The notes beneath the pieces are model-generated. The model did no database searches and was not told the origin of the DNA. It saw only the letters and a list, made by a program, of their open reading frames with translations. A stretch of DNA of 64,000 nucleotides. Source: Prorocentrum cordatum. Its lineage: Eukaryota; Sar; Dinophyceae; Prorocentrales; Prorocentraceae. The position numbers were made by a program, and so were the translations under genes. Every line of letters begins with the position of its first letter. The stretch's first letter is position 1. The stretch is from positions 1-64,000 of the forward strand of contig CAUYUJ010003905.1 of NCBI GenBank assembly GCA_963575745.1. The letters are read 5' to 3'. Positions 1-11,347 of the stretch are shown here, piece after piece.

Positions 1-284
1 CACGTAGAGACGGTATTCCGCCCATATCTCCTGAGGCAGCTATTTTTGAAGACCCTCGCGCTTCCACTGGAATGCGTCAGATCATTCAGGATCGCCTCGT
101 GTGCGAGAGACATCCATAGCCTGCCTACAGCTCAAGTTAAGTTGACGAAACCACCGTCATCTGCAAAAGTGGTGGTACATGGTTTGTTCCTGAAAATTTT
201 CCGATAGTAATACCTGGGCTACAGACTGCTTCTCCTCTCAGAATTCAATTTATATTGTTATCCATCGCTCAAAAATCTTTTTTA
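1..284. other. Left-edge repeat remnant
   Basis: No gene is visible. Around 125-160 the plus strand carries the reverse complement of the satellite phrase ACTTAACTCGAGCTGTAGG, so part of this stretch is an inverted, decayed family B monomer. The rest is unassigned and AT-rich toward 250-284. Confidence 0.4.
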
Positions 285-432
285 TTAAAATGAATTTCAA
301 AACTCTGCCAAAAGTTCAGAAAACCGACTCAAAGTTATCACATTGTCTCTTTTCGTCGAGTCGGCTAACTAGCTCCACCCTGTGCGCGAATTCCTCTTAG
401 CTCATCTTTGCCGAAGAGCTCTACGAGGTTAC
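285..432 (-). repeat. Family C copy, inverted
   Basis: Reverse-complement family C sequence: the phrase ACATTGTCTCTTTT is followed by the inverted GGAGCTAGTTGGC block and the inverted CCTCGTAGAGCTCTTCGGC head. It faces a forward C head at 493-582. Confidence 0.7.
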
Positions 433-440
433 TCGTAGGC

Positions 441-492
441 GGAGGATGAAAGCTTCCCTTAGCTAGTTATAGCTGGAATCTAGAGTAATACC
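441..492 (+). repeat. Family B head fragment
   Basis: A short copy of the B head hairpin, containing AGCTAGTTATAGCT between the two arms of the inverted pair. The inner stem is AGCTA/TAGCT. Confidence 0.6.
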
Positions 493-582
493 TCGTAGAG
501 AGGAGCTCTTCGACGAGATGATCTAAGAGGAATTCGGGCGCAGGTGAGCTAGTTGGCCGACCCGACCAAAAGAGACAATGTT
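493..582 (+). repeat. Family C head fragment
   Basis: A forward C head starting TACCTCGTAGAG and running to the AGAGACAATG phrase, then broken off. It is the right arm of the local inverted repeat. Confidence 0.65.
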
Positions 583-616
583 TAAACCTGGGGTCTGCTG
601 GGAGCCAAGAGTAGCA

Positions 617-1659
617 GCTTCCCTTAGCTAGTTATTAGCTGGAAGCTAAGAGTAATTCCGGCGCGCTGGAGAGCTAGTTGGCAAGAGAAATCTCGACGGA
701 ACTTTTGGTGACTTTTGGTCGGTTGAAAATTTTGTTCTCGAAATTCAACAATTCGTTTGAGCTCTAGTATTTTTTCCCGTGATAGTCGATCTTATTCCCG
801 CTCGCCATCTTGATCTCAGCTCGATCGGGTAACTTCGAAGGCCAAAAAGCACTCTGGCGGGATCGGCCGTTTCGAGTCATCTTGATATGTGCTGACGGTT
901 ATATGACCATAACTCGAGCTCTGGGGCAGCTACAGAGCTGGTAAGCACAGCTAACGCATGCATAATGATCAGACGCGTTCGCCTGTTGAATCCAGAGGTC
1001 TGAACTCGGTCTGTCAGCCGAGCTAGGTCTGCAAACCTGTTTGTATTATTCGAGTCAACTTGATACGCGTTGTCGGTATTTTCTACTTAACTCGAGCTGT
1101 AGGGCAGCCACAGTGCTGGATCGCACTCAGAATGATCAGACGCGTTCGCCCGTTGAATTCATAGGTCGAAACTCGGTCTGCTAGTCGAGCTAGGTCCGCA
1201 AATCTGCTCGTATTATTCGAGTCAACTTGATACGCGTTGTCGGTATTTTCTACTTAGCTCGAGCTGTAGGGCAGATACTGTGCTGGTAAGCACACCTACC
1301 GCACTCAGAATCATCAGGCGCGTTCGCCTGTTGAATCCAGAGCTCTGAACTCGGTCTGTTGGGCGATCCAGAATCACGAAACTGTTCGTATTCTTCAGTC
1401 ATCTGGAGAGCTACTGTCGGCGTTCTGCATTTAATTCGGGCGGTAGGGAGGCTCCAGGGCGGGTAATCACAGGAATCGATTCGGCGAGATCAGACGCGTC
1501 CGTCTGTCGCATTCAGATGTCTGAACTTGGTCTGATACTCGAAATCGGCTGAAAAACTATTCGTTCTCTGCAATTTTTTTCCGACAGTATATGTTGTCAG
1601 GAAGCTCTACGAGTCCCCCGGCGGTAACCAAGGTTGACGGTTTACCGCCGGCGCCCAGT
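617..1659 (+). repeat. Family B composite, copy 1
   Basis: Head hairpin (TTAGCTAGTTATTAGCTGG), then the constant block GGCAAGAGAAATCTCGACGG and the CTCGATCGGGTAAC block. Several ~180-bp monomers follow, then the tail, whose terminal hairpin lies at 1600-1659. No coding potential is seen. Confidence 0.8.
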
Positions 1660-2104
1660 TTTTGAAACTTTGTGCAAGATTTGACAATTCGTTTTCAGAA
1701 AACGGATTTTTCTCACATACAGTAAGCTATGGCGCAGCTGCTGGTAAAATTTTCAGGGCTCTAGGGGCAATATTACTGTCAAAAGACTTGCAGGAACCGA
1801 CTTTGCCTGCAGTGCAGTTTGGCAGGTGACGGTGGTTGGCTTTACTTAACTCGAGCTGTCAGCAAGCTACAGACCTCTCACGCACACCAGTCGATGCAGA
1901 ATGATCTGGCGCGTCACACTGAAGCTCGAGAGTTCCTAGAAATGGCTGAGTCAGGAGTTATGCTCGAAATACTGTCTCTATGTATGCGTGTTGCGAACGG
2001 TGTTTCGATGATAATTCGAGCTGAGTGCATGCTATGCATGCCAGGTACATTCCAATCGAAGTAGCGACATGCGAGACATCGAATGGGAGCCTCGAGAGTG
2101 CCCA
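1660..2104 (+). repeat. Truncated family C joined to a diverged monomer
   Basis: A 5'-truncated C copy begins directly after ..CCCAGT with TTTTGAAACTTTG and runs to about 1815. A diverged satellite-like stretch (ACTTAACTCGAGCTGTCAGC) follows without a recognisable C tail. The short open frames here are not convincing genes. Confidence 0.55.
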
Positions 2105-2307
2105 AATTGATTAGAATTTTCTAAATCAATGAAAAATATCGATTTGTACAATTTTGTATTTTTTGTGTCGGATGATTTTTTTTCTAATGTATATCGATCT
2201 ATGGGTGACCTAGAGAGTTCTGGTGCATTTTTGTCGACGCAGAATGGTCTCGCGCTCTCACTGAGAGCGCGAGACTTCATATGAATAGCTTCGCTGGGAG
2301 TGAGAAC
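2105..2307. other. AT-rich spacer with two hairpins
   Basis: This does not match the B or C families. It contains an imperfect AT hairpin at about 2105-2128 (TTGATTAGAA against TTCTAAATCAA) and a perfect 13-bp stem at 2247-2275 with loop ACT. The latter could be a structured RNA or cruciform. No open frame is supported. Confidence 0.5.
2247..2275. repeat. Perfect 13-bp inverted repeat
   Basis: The left arm GTCTCGCGCTCTC pairs without mismatch to the right arm GAGAGCGCGAGAC across the 3-nt loop ACT. Confidence 0.85.
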
Positions 2308-2647
2308 TTTTGTCCAGCCGGCCGAGGCGGACAATGTGACAACTTTTGGGTGGTTTTGCAATTTTTTGAAAGATATTTGACAATTCATTTTGAAAAAGCA
2401 TATTTTTACTCCGAGCATTGAGATATAAACTTCGTTCCCTGATCAGCTCGGCCATCTAGAGTCATTTTCAGTACCAGTTCACTTGAAGGAACCGACTTCA
2501 TGTTGACTCCGAAAAAATCTCAACTTGAAGTTTCTGTAGAAAAGCTCCCAGAAGCTCCCGCTTTGATGCTGAGCTTTCTCACGGATTCAAGGAGCTCTAC
2601 GAGGTTCCCGGCGGTGACCAGGTTGACGGTTCACCGCCGGCGCCAGT
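2308..2647 (+). repeat. Family C, copy ending at 2647
   Basis: 5'-truncated at the CGGCCGAGGCGGACAATGTG block. The variant interior (CCGAGCATTGAGATA) ends in hairpin 2591-2647, which is of the GTGACC/GGTTCACC type. Confidence 0.8.
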
Positions 2648-4021
2648 TCCGGCGCGCCCCACAGCTAGTTGGCTCGAAAAAAAAGAACTGAACTTTTGAC
2701 AACTTTTGCTCGGTTGAAAATTTCGTTCTCAAAATTTGACCATTCGTTAGAGCTCTAGTATTTTTTCCCGTGATATTCGATCTTATTCCCGCTCGCCATC
2801 TTGATCTCAGCTCGATCGGGTAACTTTGAAGGCCAAAAAGCACAGTGGCGGTAACGGCCGTTTTGAGTCATCTTGAAATGCGCTGTCGGTATTTTGTACT
2901 TAACTCGAGCTGTAGGGCAGCTACAGAGCTGGCCAGCACAGCTATCGCACTCAGAATCAGCAGACGCGTTCGCCTGTTGAATCCAGAGGTCTGAACTCGG
3001 TCTGTCAGCCGAGCTAGGTCCGGAAACCTATTCGTATTATTCGAGTCAACTTGATACGCGTTGTCGGTATTTTCTACTTAACTCGAGCTGTAGGGCAGCT
3101 AGAGTGCTGGCAAGCACGCCTATCGCTCGCATAATGATCAGGCGCGGTCGCCTGTTGAATTGATAGGTCTGAACTCGGTCTGCTAGGCGAGCTAGGTCCG
3201 CAAACCTATTCGTGTTATTCGAGTGAGCTTGATACGTGTTGTCGGCATTTTCTACTTAACTCGAGCTGTAGGGCAGCTACAGTGCTGGTAAGCACACCTA
3301 TCGCACTCAGAATAATCAGGCGCGTTCGCCTGTTGAATCGATAGGTCTGAACTCGGTCTGCTAGGCGAGCTAGGTCCGGAAACCTATTCGTATTATTCGA
3401 GTCCACTTGATACGCGTTGTCGGTATTTTCTACTTAACTCGCGCTGTAGGGCAGCTACAGTGCTGGTAAGCACACCTATCGCACGCACTCAGAATAATCA
3501 GGCGCGTTCGCCTGTTGAATTCATAGGTCTGAAATCGGTCTGTTAGCCGAGCTAGGTCCGCAAACCTATTCGTATTATTCGTGTCAACTTGATATGCTTT
3601 GTCGGTATTCTCTACTTAAATCGAGCTGCAGGGTAGCTACAGTGCTGGTAAGCACGCCTATCGCACTCAGAATAATCAGGCGCGTTCGCCTGTTGAATCC
3701 AGAGCTCTGAACTCGGTCTGCTGCGCGATCCAGAATCACGAAACTGTTCGTATTCTTCCAGTCAGCTTGAGAGCTACTGTCGGCGTTCTGCACTTAGCTC
3801 GGGCTGTAGGGGGGCTGCAGGGCGGGTAATCAGAGGAATCGATTCCGAGACATCAGACGCCTCTGTCTGCTGCATTCAGAGGTCCGAACTCGGTCTGATG
3901 CTCGAGTTGGGCTGAAAAACTATTCGTTCTCTACAATTTTCTTCGACATTATATGTTGTCAGGAAGCTCTACGAGTCCCCCGGCGGTAACAAAGGTTGAC
4001 GGTTTACCGCCGGCGCCCAGT
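2648..4021 (+). repeat. Family B composite, copy 2
   Basis: A long copy whose monomers start near 3061, 3240, 3419 and 3600, giving a 179-181 bp period. The terminal hairpin is 3962-4021. Open frames in both directions simply read through the satellite. Confidence 0.85.
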
Positions 4022-4054
4022 AACTCGTAGAGCTTCCCTTAGCAAGTTATTGCT
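3962..4054. repeat. Palindromic B-tail/B-head junction
   Basis: The tail arm GGAAGCTCTACGAGT (3962 on) and the next head arm ACTCGTAGAGCTTCC (from 4023) form a 15-bp perfect outer stem around the inner hairpin GGCGGTAAC/GTTTACCGCC. The result is a two-tier cruciform-capable structure at an element junction. Confidence 0.8.
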
Positions 4055-4144
4055 GGAAGCTTAAGAGTAATTCCGGGGAGCTGGAGAGCTAGTTGGCAAC
4101 AAAAATCTCGACGGACCTTTTGGTGACTTTTGGTCGGTTGAAAA
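4022..4144 (+). repeat. Family B head, cut by a C element
   Basis: A complete B head with inner stem AGCAA/TTGCT. It ends at GGTCGGTTGAAAA, where a full C element (TACCTCGTAGAG..) begins. Confidence 0.75.
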
Positions 4145-4544
4145 TACCTCGTAGAGCTCTTCGGCATCGATGAGCTAGAGGAATTCCGGCGCGGGGTGGA
4201 GCTAGTTGGCCGACCCGGCCAGAACGGACAAAGTGGTAACTTTTGGGTGGTTTTGCGAATATTTGAAAGATATTTGACCATTTATTTTGAGAAAGCAGAT
4301 TTTTCGCACCTGTAGACGACTATGAGGGCCTCTGCGTCTTAATATGAGCTCTGTAGATGCGCTTTTACTATCAAAACACTTGGCGAAACCAACTTCATGT
4401 CGACATGGAAAAAATCACGTTTTCTTATTTTCGAGAAATGCTTCCAGAAGCCCTCTCTTTTGATGCTGAGCACTCTCACGCGTGCCAGGAGCTCTACGAG
4501 GTTCCCGGCGGTGTCCAGGTTGACGGTTCACCGCCGGCGCCAGT
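4145..4544 (+). repeat. Family C, full-length copy
   Basis: About 400 bp, from TACCTCGTAGAGCTCTT to the terminal hairpin 4488-4544. The left arm CCTCGTAGAGCTC is the reverse complement of the right GAGCTCTACGAGG, so the element has matched inverted ends. Confidence 0.8.
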
Positions 4545-5537
4545 TTCGTTCTCAAATTTTGACCATTCGTTAGAGCTCTAGTATTTTTTCTCATGATATT
4601 CGATCTTATTCCCGCTCGCCATCTTGATCTCAGCTCGATCGGGTAACTTTGAAGGCCAAAAAGCACACGGGCGGGAACGGCCGTTTCGAGTCATCTTGAT
4701 ACGCGCTGTCGGTTTTCTCAAGATAACTCGAGCTTCAGGAAAGCTACAGAGCTGGTCAGCACAGGTAATGCATCTAGAATGATCAGGCGCGTTCGCCTGT
4801 TCAATCCAGAGGTCTGAACTCGGTCTGCTAGCGGAGCTAGGGTCGCAAACCTATTCGTATTATTCGAGTCATTGTAGCAGACGCTCTCGGTTTTTCGTAC
4901 TTAACTCGATCTGTAGGGCAGCCAGAGAGCTGATAATCACAGAAATCGATTCGAAATTATCAGGCGCGTTCGTCTGTCGAGTCTAGAGCTCTGTACTCGG
5001 CCTGCAACCCGAGCTAGGTTCGGAAACCTATTGGTATTGTTCGAGTCATCTTGAGAAAAGCTCTCGGTTTTCTGTACTCAAATCGTGCTGGGGGAGGGCT
5101 ACAGTGCTGCTGGTCACAGGAATCGATTGCGAGACATCAGACGCGTCCGTTCGTCGAACCGAGAGTTCGGAACTCGGTCTGCTGCTCGAACGAGATCCGC
5201 GAAACTGCCGTATTATTCGAGTCATCCTGAGAGGTACTCTCGGTTTTCTACACTTAACTCAGGCAGTATGGGGGCTGGAAAGCTGGTAATCAGAGGAATT
5301 GATCCGCAGACATGAGCGCGTTCGCCTGTCGCATTCAGAGGTCTGAACTCGGTTTTATACTCGAGCTTGATTGGAAAACTGTTCGTTTCTTTTGTTAGAG
5401 TCTTCAGAGGTCTATAACTGCTTGGACTGAAAAAACTAGTCGTTCTCTGAAATTCGTTTCCACATTATATATTGTCAGGAAGCTCTACGAGTCCCCCGGC
5501 GGTAAGAAAGGTTGACGGTTTACCGCCGGCGCCCAGT
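4545..5537 (+). repeat. Family B composite, copy 3
   Basis: Truncated at the 5' side: it begins TTCGTTCTC straight after ..CCAGT. It carries several monomers and ends in hairpin 5478-5537. Confidence 0.8.
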
Positions 5538-6928
5538 TGGCAAGAAAAAATCTCGACGGAACTTTTGACGACTTTTGCTCGGTTGAAAATTTGTTCTCGA
5601 AATTTGACCATTCGTTAGAGCTCTAGTATTTTTTCCCGTGATATTCGATCTTATTCCCGCTCGCCATCTTGATCTCAGCTCGATCGGGTAACTTTGAAGG
5701 CCAAAAAGCACGGTGGCGGGAACGGCCGTTTCGAGTCATCTTGCTACGGGCTGTCGGTATTTTCAACTTAACTCGAGCTGTAGGGCAGCTACAGTGCCTG
5801 TGAGCACAGCTATCGCACTCAGAATCATCAGGCGCGTTCGCCTGTTCAATCCAGAGGTCTGAACTCGGTCTGCTACCCGAGCTAGGTCCGCAAACCTATT
5901 CGTATTATTCGAGTCAACTTGATACGCGTTGTCGGTATTTCCTACTTAACTCGAGGTGTAGGGCAGCTACAGTGCTGGTAAGCACACCTATCGCACCCAG
6001 AATCATCAGGCGCGTTCGCCTGTCGAATCCAGAGGTCTGAACTCGGTCTGCTAGCCGAGCTAGGTCCGCAAACCTATTCGTATTATTCGAGTCAACCTGA
6101 TACGTATTGTCGGTATTTTCTGCTTAACTCGAGGTCTAGGGCAGCTACAGTGCTGGTAAGCACAGCTATCGCACTCAGAATCATCAGGTGCGTTCGCCTG
6201 TTCAATCCAGAGGTCTGAACTCGGTCTGCTATCCGAGCTAGGTCCGCAAACCTATTCGTATTATTCGAGTCATCTTGACAGACGCTCTCGGTTTTCTGTA
6301 CTTAACTCGAGCTGTAGGGCAGCTAGAGGGCTCATTGTCACAGACATCGATGGGGAATCATCAGTCGCGTTCGTCTACTGAACCGAGAGCTCTGAACTCG
6401 GCCTGCTGCCCGAGCTAGATTTGCGAAACTATTCGTGTTGTTGAATGATCTTGAGAAGTGCTCTCTGTCTTCTGCACTTAACTCGTGTTTGGGCCGGCTA
6501 CAGTGCTGCGGGTCACATATATCGATTTGCACACATCAGGCGTGTTTGTCGATCGATTCCAGAGCTCGGAACTCGGTCTGCTGCTCGAACTAGATCGGGA
6601 AAACTATTCTATTATTCGAGTCGATACTGTCGGTTTTCTGCACTTAACTCGGGCTGTAGGGGGGCTGCACGGCTGGGAATCACATGAGTGGATTGACAGA
6701 CATCAGACGCGGCCGCCTGTCGCATTCAGAGGTCTGAACTCGGTTTGATACCCGAACTCGGTTGCGAAACTGTTTGTTTTTTGTTAACGTTATCTTGATA
6801 GGTCTGGAATCGCTTGGGCTGAAAAACTAGTCGTTCTTTGGAGTTTTTTCCCACACTTTATATTTTCAGGAAGCTCTACGAGTCCCCCGGCGGTAAGAAA
6901 GGTTGACGGTTTACCGCCGGCGCCCAGT
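5538..6928 (+). repeat. Family B composite, copy 4
   Basis: Begins TGGCAAGAAAAAATC directly after the previous ..CCAGT, so it lacks the head hairpin. The monomers carry CTGTAG-n5-CTACAG and CTCGG..CCGAG inverted repeats. Tail hairpin 6869-6928. Confidence 0.8.
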
Positions 6929-8163
6929 AATTCCGGGGAGCTGGAGAGCTAGTTGGCAACAAAAATCTCGACGGACCTTTTGGTGACTTTTGGTCGGTTG
7001 AAAATTTTGTTCTCAAAATTTGACCATTCGTTAGAGCTCTAGTATTTTTTCTCATGATATTCGATCTTATTCCCGCTCGCCATCTTGATCTCAGCTCGAT
7101 CGGGTAACTTTGAAGGCCAAAAAGCAGGCAGGCGGGAACGGCCGTTTCGAGTCATCTTGATTCGCACTGTCGGTATTTTGTACTCACTCGAGCTGTAGGG
7201 CAGCTACAGAGCTGGCAAGCACACCTTTGCATCCAGAATCATCAGGCGCGTTCGCCTGTTGAATCCAGATGTCTGAACTCGGTCTGCTAGCCGAGCTAGG
7301 TCCGCAAACCTATTCGTATTATTCGAGTCATCTTGACAGGCGCTCTCGGTATTTTGTACTTAACTCGAGCTGTAGGGCAGCTACAGAGCTGGCAAGCACA
7401 CCTATCGCATCCAGAATTATCAGGCGCGTTCGCCTGTTGAATCCAGAGGTCTGAACTCGGTCTGCTAGCCGAGCTATGTCCGCAAACCTATTCGTATCAT
7501 CGGAGTCATCTTGACAGACGCTCTCGGTATTTTGTACTCAACTCGAGCTGTAGGGCAGCTGCAGACTTCATAGTCACAGAAATCGATTGGAAATGAGCAG
7601 GCGCGTTCGTCTGTTGAATCGAGAGCTCTGAACTCGGCCTGCTGCTTGAGCTAGGTTCGGGAAACTATTCGTATTGTCCAAATCATCTTGAGAAGTGCTC
7701 TTAATTTCCTGCTCTGAACTCGTGCTGGGGGAGGGCTACAGTGCTGCGGGACACAGATATCGGTTCGCACACATCAGGCGCGTCTGTTGGTCGATACCAG
7801 AGCGCGGAACTCGGTTTGCAAACTAGGTCCGCGATACTATTATATTATTCGAGTCGATACTGTCGATTTTCCGCACTTAACTCGGGCTGTAGGGAGAACT
7901 GCAGGGCTGGGAATCACATGAGTGGATACGCAGAGATCAGACGCGCCCGCCTGTCGCATTCAGAGGTCTGAAGTCGGTTCGATGCTCGAACTGGGTTGCG
8001 AAACTGTTTGTTTTTTAATTACAGTCATATTGAGAGGTCTGAAACCGCTTGGGCTGAAAATATATTTGTTCTTTGGGTTTCTTGTCCACATTATATATTG
8101 TCAGGAAGCTCTACGAGTCCCCCGGCGGTAAGAAAGGTTGACGGTTTACCGCCGGCGCCCAGT
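6929..8163 (+). repeat. Family B composite, copy 5
   Basis: Begins AATTCCGGGGAGCTGG. The monomers shift from the CTAGCCGAGC type toward the GGGGGGCTGCAGGG type near the tail, as in other B copies. Tail hairpin 8104-8163. Confidence 0.8.
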
Positions 8164-8248
8164 TGCTCGACCCGGCCAGAAAGGACACAGTGGTAACTTT
8201 TGGGTGGTTTTGCAATTTTTTGAAATACCTCGTAGAGCTCTTCGGCAT
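8164..8248 (+). repeat. Two truncated C fragments
   Basis: A C piece starting GCTCGACCCGGCCAG follows the hairpin. It is broken after CAATTTTTTGAAA by a second C head (TACCTCGTAGAG), which is itself broken after 22 bases by a B head. Confidence 0.6.
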
Positions 8249-9476
8249 AACTCGTAGAGCTTCTCTTAGCTAGTTATAGCTGGAAGCTAAGAGAAGTCCG
8301 GCGCGTTCCAGAGCTAGTTGGCAAGAAAAATCTCGACGGAACTTTTGATGTCTTTTGGTCGGTTGAAAATTTTGTTCTCGAAATTTGACAATTCGTCAGA
8401 GCTCTAGTATTTTTTCCCGTGATATTCGATCTTATTCCCCTCGCCATCTTGATCTCAGCTCGATCGGGTACCCTTTACTGCCAAAAAGCACCTTGGCGGG
8501 AACGACCGTTTCGAGTTATCTTGATACACGTTGTCGGTATTCTGTACTTAAATCGAGCTATAGGGCAGCCACAGAGCTGGTAAGCACAGCTATCGCACTC
8601 AGAATCATCAGTCGCGTTCGCCTGTTGAACCCAGAGGTCTGAACTCGGTCTGCTAGCCGAGCTAGGTTCGCAAACCTATTCGTATTATTCGAGTCAACTT
8701 GATATGCGCTCTCGGTATTTTCTACTTAACTCGAGCTCTAGGGCAGCCACAGAGCTGGTAAGCACAGCTATCGCACTCAGAATCATCAGGCGCGTTCGCC
8801 TGTTGAATCTATAGGTCTGAACTCGGTCTGCTAGCCGAGCTAGGTCTGCAAACCTATTCGTATTATTCAAGTCAACTTGATATGCGCTGTCGGTATTTTC
8901 TACTTAACTCGAGCTTTAGGGCAGCTACAGTGCTGGTAAGCACGCCTATCGCACGCATAATCATCAGGCGCGGTCGCCTGCTCAATCTATAGGTCTGAAA
9001 TCGGTCTGCTAGCCGAGCTAGGTTCGCAAACCTATTTGTATTATTCGAGTCAACTTGATACGCGTTGTCGGGATTTTCTGCTTAACTCGAGCTGTAGGGC
9101 AGCTGCAGTGATGGTAAGCACCTCTATCGCACTCAGAATAATCAGGCGCGTTCGCCTGTTGAATTCAGCGCACTCTGTCTGCCGCGTGATCGAGAATCAC
9201 GAAACTGTTCGTATTCTTCCAGTCATCTTGAGAGCTACTGTCGGCGTTCTGCACTTAGCTCGGTCTGTAGGGGGGGCTGCAGGGCGGGTAATCACAGGAA
9301 TCGATTCGGAGACATCAGACGCGTCCGTCTGTCGTATTCAGAGGTCCGAACTCGGTCTGATACTCGAGTTGGAAAAACTATTCGTTCTCTGCAATTTTTT
9401 TCGACATTATATGTTGTCAGGAAGCTCTACGAGTCCCCCGGCGGTAACAAAGGTTGACGGTTTACCGGCGCCCAGT
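8249..9476 (+). repeat. Family B composite, copy 6
   Basis: Complete head (inner stem AGCTA/TAGCT), several monomers and tail. The terminal hairpin 9420-9476 has lost GCC from its right arm (TTTACCGGCG). Confidence 0.8.
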
Positions 9477-9857
9477 CGATGAGCTAGAGGAATTCTGGCG
9501 CGGGGTGGAGCTAGTTGGCCCACCCGGCCGAGGCGGACAATGTGACAACTTTTGGGTGGTTTTGCAAAAATTTCAAAGATATTTGACAATTCATTTTGAG
9601 AAAGCAGATTCTTCGCACCTGTAGTGGGTTATACCGCGTCCGCCAGTAGAATTTTCAGGCCGATAGGTGCAGTATTACTGTCGAAACACTTGGGGGAACC
9701 GACGTTGGATGAAAACAGAAAAACGTCATTTTTCGAGTTTTTCGTTTCTCGCTGCTGTAGCTTTCGTCATGTGTTCCGACGATTTCTGTGCAAGAAAAGA
9801 GAGCTCTATGGGGTCCCCGGCGGTAACCAGGTTGACGGTTTACCGCCGGTTCCCAGT
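9477..9857 (+). repeat. Family C, CGGTTCCCAGT subtype
   Basis: Starts CGATGAGCTAGAGG and ends with hairpin 9801-9857. The stem is GTAACC/GGTTTACC and the end is GGTTCCCAGT instead of GGCGCCAGT. This is a second C subfamily. Confidence 0.75.
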
Positions 9858-10133
9858 ATATTTGACAATTCATTTTGAGAAAGCAGTTTTTTCGCACCTC
9901 TAAACGACCATGAGGGCCTCTCTGTCTTAATATGAGCTCCGTAGGCGCTCTTTCACTATTCAAACACTTGGAGCAACCATCTTCATGTCGACACGAAAAA
10001 AATCAATTTTCCCCCTTTTCGAGAAATGCTCCCAGAAGCTCTCTCTTTCGACTCTGAGCAGTCTTACCTGTAAAAGGAGCTCTACGAGGTTTTCTGGCGG
10101 TAACCAGGTTGACGGTTCACCGCCGGCGCCAGT
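9858..10133 (+). repeat. Family C, 5'-truncated
   Basis: Begins ATATTTGACAATTC immediately after ..CCCAGT. Terminal hairpin 10076-10133 combines GTAACC with GGTTCACC, leaving one A-C mismatch in the stem. Confidence 0.75.
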
Positions 10134-11347
10134 TCCGGAGCGCTGGAGAGCTAGTTGGCAAGAAAAATCGACGGACCTTTTGGTGACTTTCGGTCGGTTG
10201 AAAATTTTGTTCTCGAAATTTGACAATTCGTTAGAGCTCTTGTATTTTTTCCCATAATATTCGATCTTATTCCCGCTCTTCATCTTGATCTGAGCTCGAT
10301 CGGGTAACTTTGGAGGCGAAAAAGCGTCCCGGCGGGAACGACCGTTTCGAGTCATCTTGATACGCGCTGTCGGTGTTTTTACTTAACTCGAGCTGTAGAG
10401 CAGCTACAAAGCTGGTAAGCACAGCTATTGCGTTCAGAATTATCATGCGCGTTCGCCTGTCGAGTCCAGAGGTCTGAACTCGGTCTGCTAGCCGAGCTAG
10501 GTCCGCAAACCTATTCGTATTATTCGAGTCATCTTGATAGACGCTCTCGGTTTTCTGTACTTAACTCGAGCTGTAGGGCAGCTAGAGAGCTGGCAAGCAC
10601 ACCTATCGCATTCAGAATTATCACGCGCGTTCGCCTGTTGAACCCAGAACCCAGAGGTCTGAACTCGGTCTGCTAGCCGAGCTAGGCCCGCAAACCTATT
10701 CGTATTATTCGAGTCATCTTGATAGACGCTCTCGGTTTTCTGTAACTCGAGCTCTAGGGCAGCTACAGGGCTCATTGTGACAGACATCGATGTGCAATCA
10801 TCAGTCGCGTTCGTCTATTGAACCAAGAGCTCTGAACTCGGCCTGCTGTCCGAGCTAGGTTCGCGAAACTATTCGTATTGTCCGAATGATCTTGAGACGT
10901 GCCCTCAATTTTCTGCACCCATGTCGTGCTGGGTAGGGCGACAGTGCTGCGGGTCACATATATCGATTTTCACACATGAGGCGCGTCTTCCGGTCGATTC
11001 TAGAGCTCGGAACTCGGTCTGCTGCTCGAACTAGGTTCGCAAAACTATTATATTATTCGAGTCGATACTGTCGGTTTTCTGCATTTAACTTGGGCTGTAG
11101 GGTGGCTTCAGGGCTGGGAATCAGATGAGTGGATTCGCAGACATCAGACGCGCCCGCCTGTCGCATTCAGAGCTGAACTCGGTTTGATACTCGAACTGGG
11201 TTGCGAAACTGTTCGTTTTTTTGATAGCGTTATCCTGAGAGCTCTGAAATCGCTTGGGCTTAAAACATAGTCGTTCTTTGGAGTTTTTTTCCCGCAGTAT
11301 ATATTGTCAGGAAGCTCTACGAGTCCCCCGGCGGTAACAAAGGTTGA
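10134..11347 (+). repeat. Family B composite, copy 7, interrupted by LINE1
   Basis: Head truncated at TCCGGAGCGCTGG, then monomers and a tail starting GGAAGCTCTACGAG at 11310. The tail hairpin stops at GGTTGA (11347), where LINE1 begins. The missing half, GGTTGACGGTTTACC.., reappears at 17559 after LINE1. Confidence 0.85.

Noticed and set aside
880-11300. tRNA-like or snRNA genes within the ~180-bp monomers
   Set aside because: Three short stems are present, but no acceptor-stem closure, anticodon loop or T-loop consensus could be placed.
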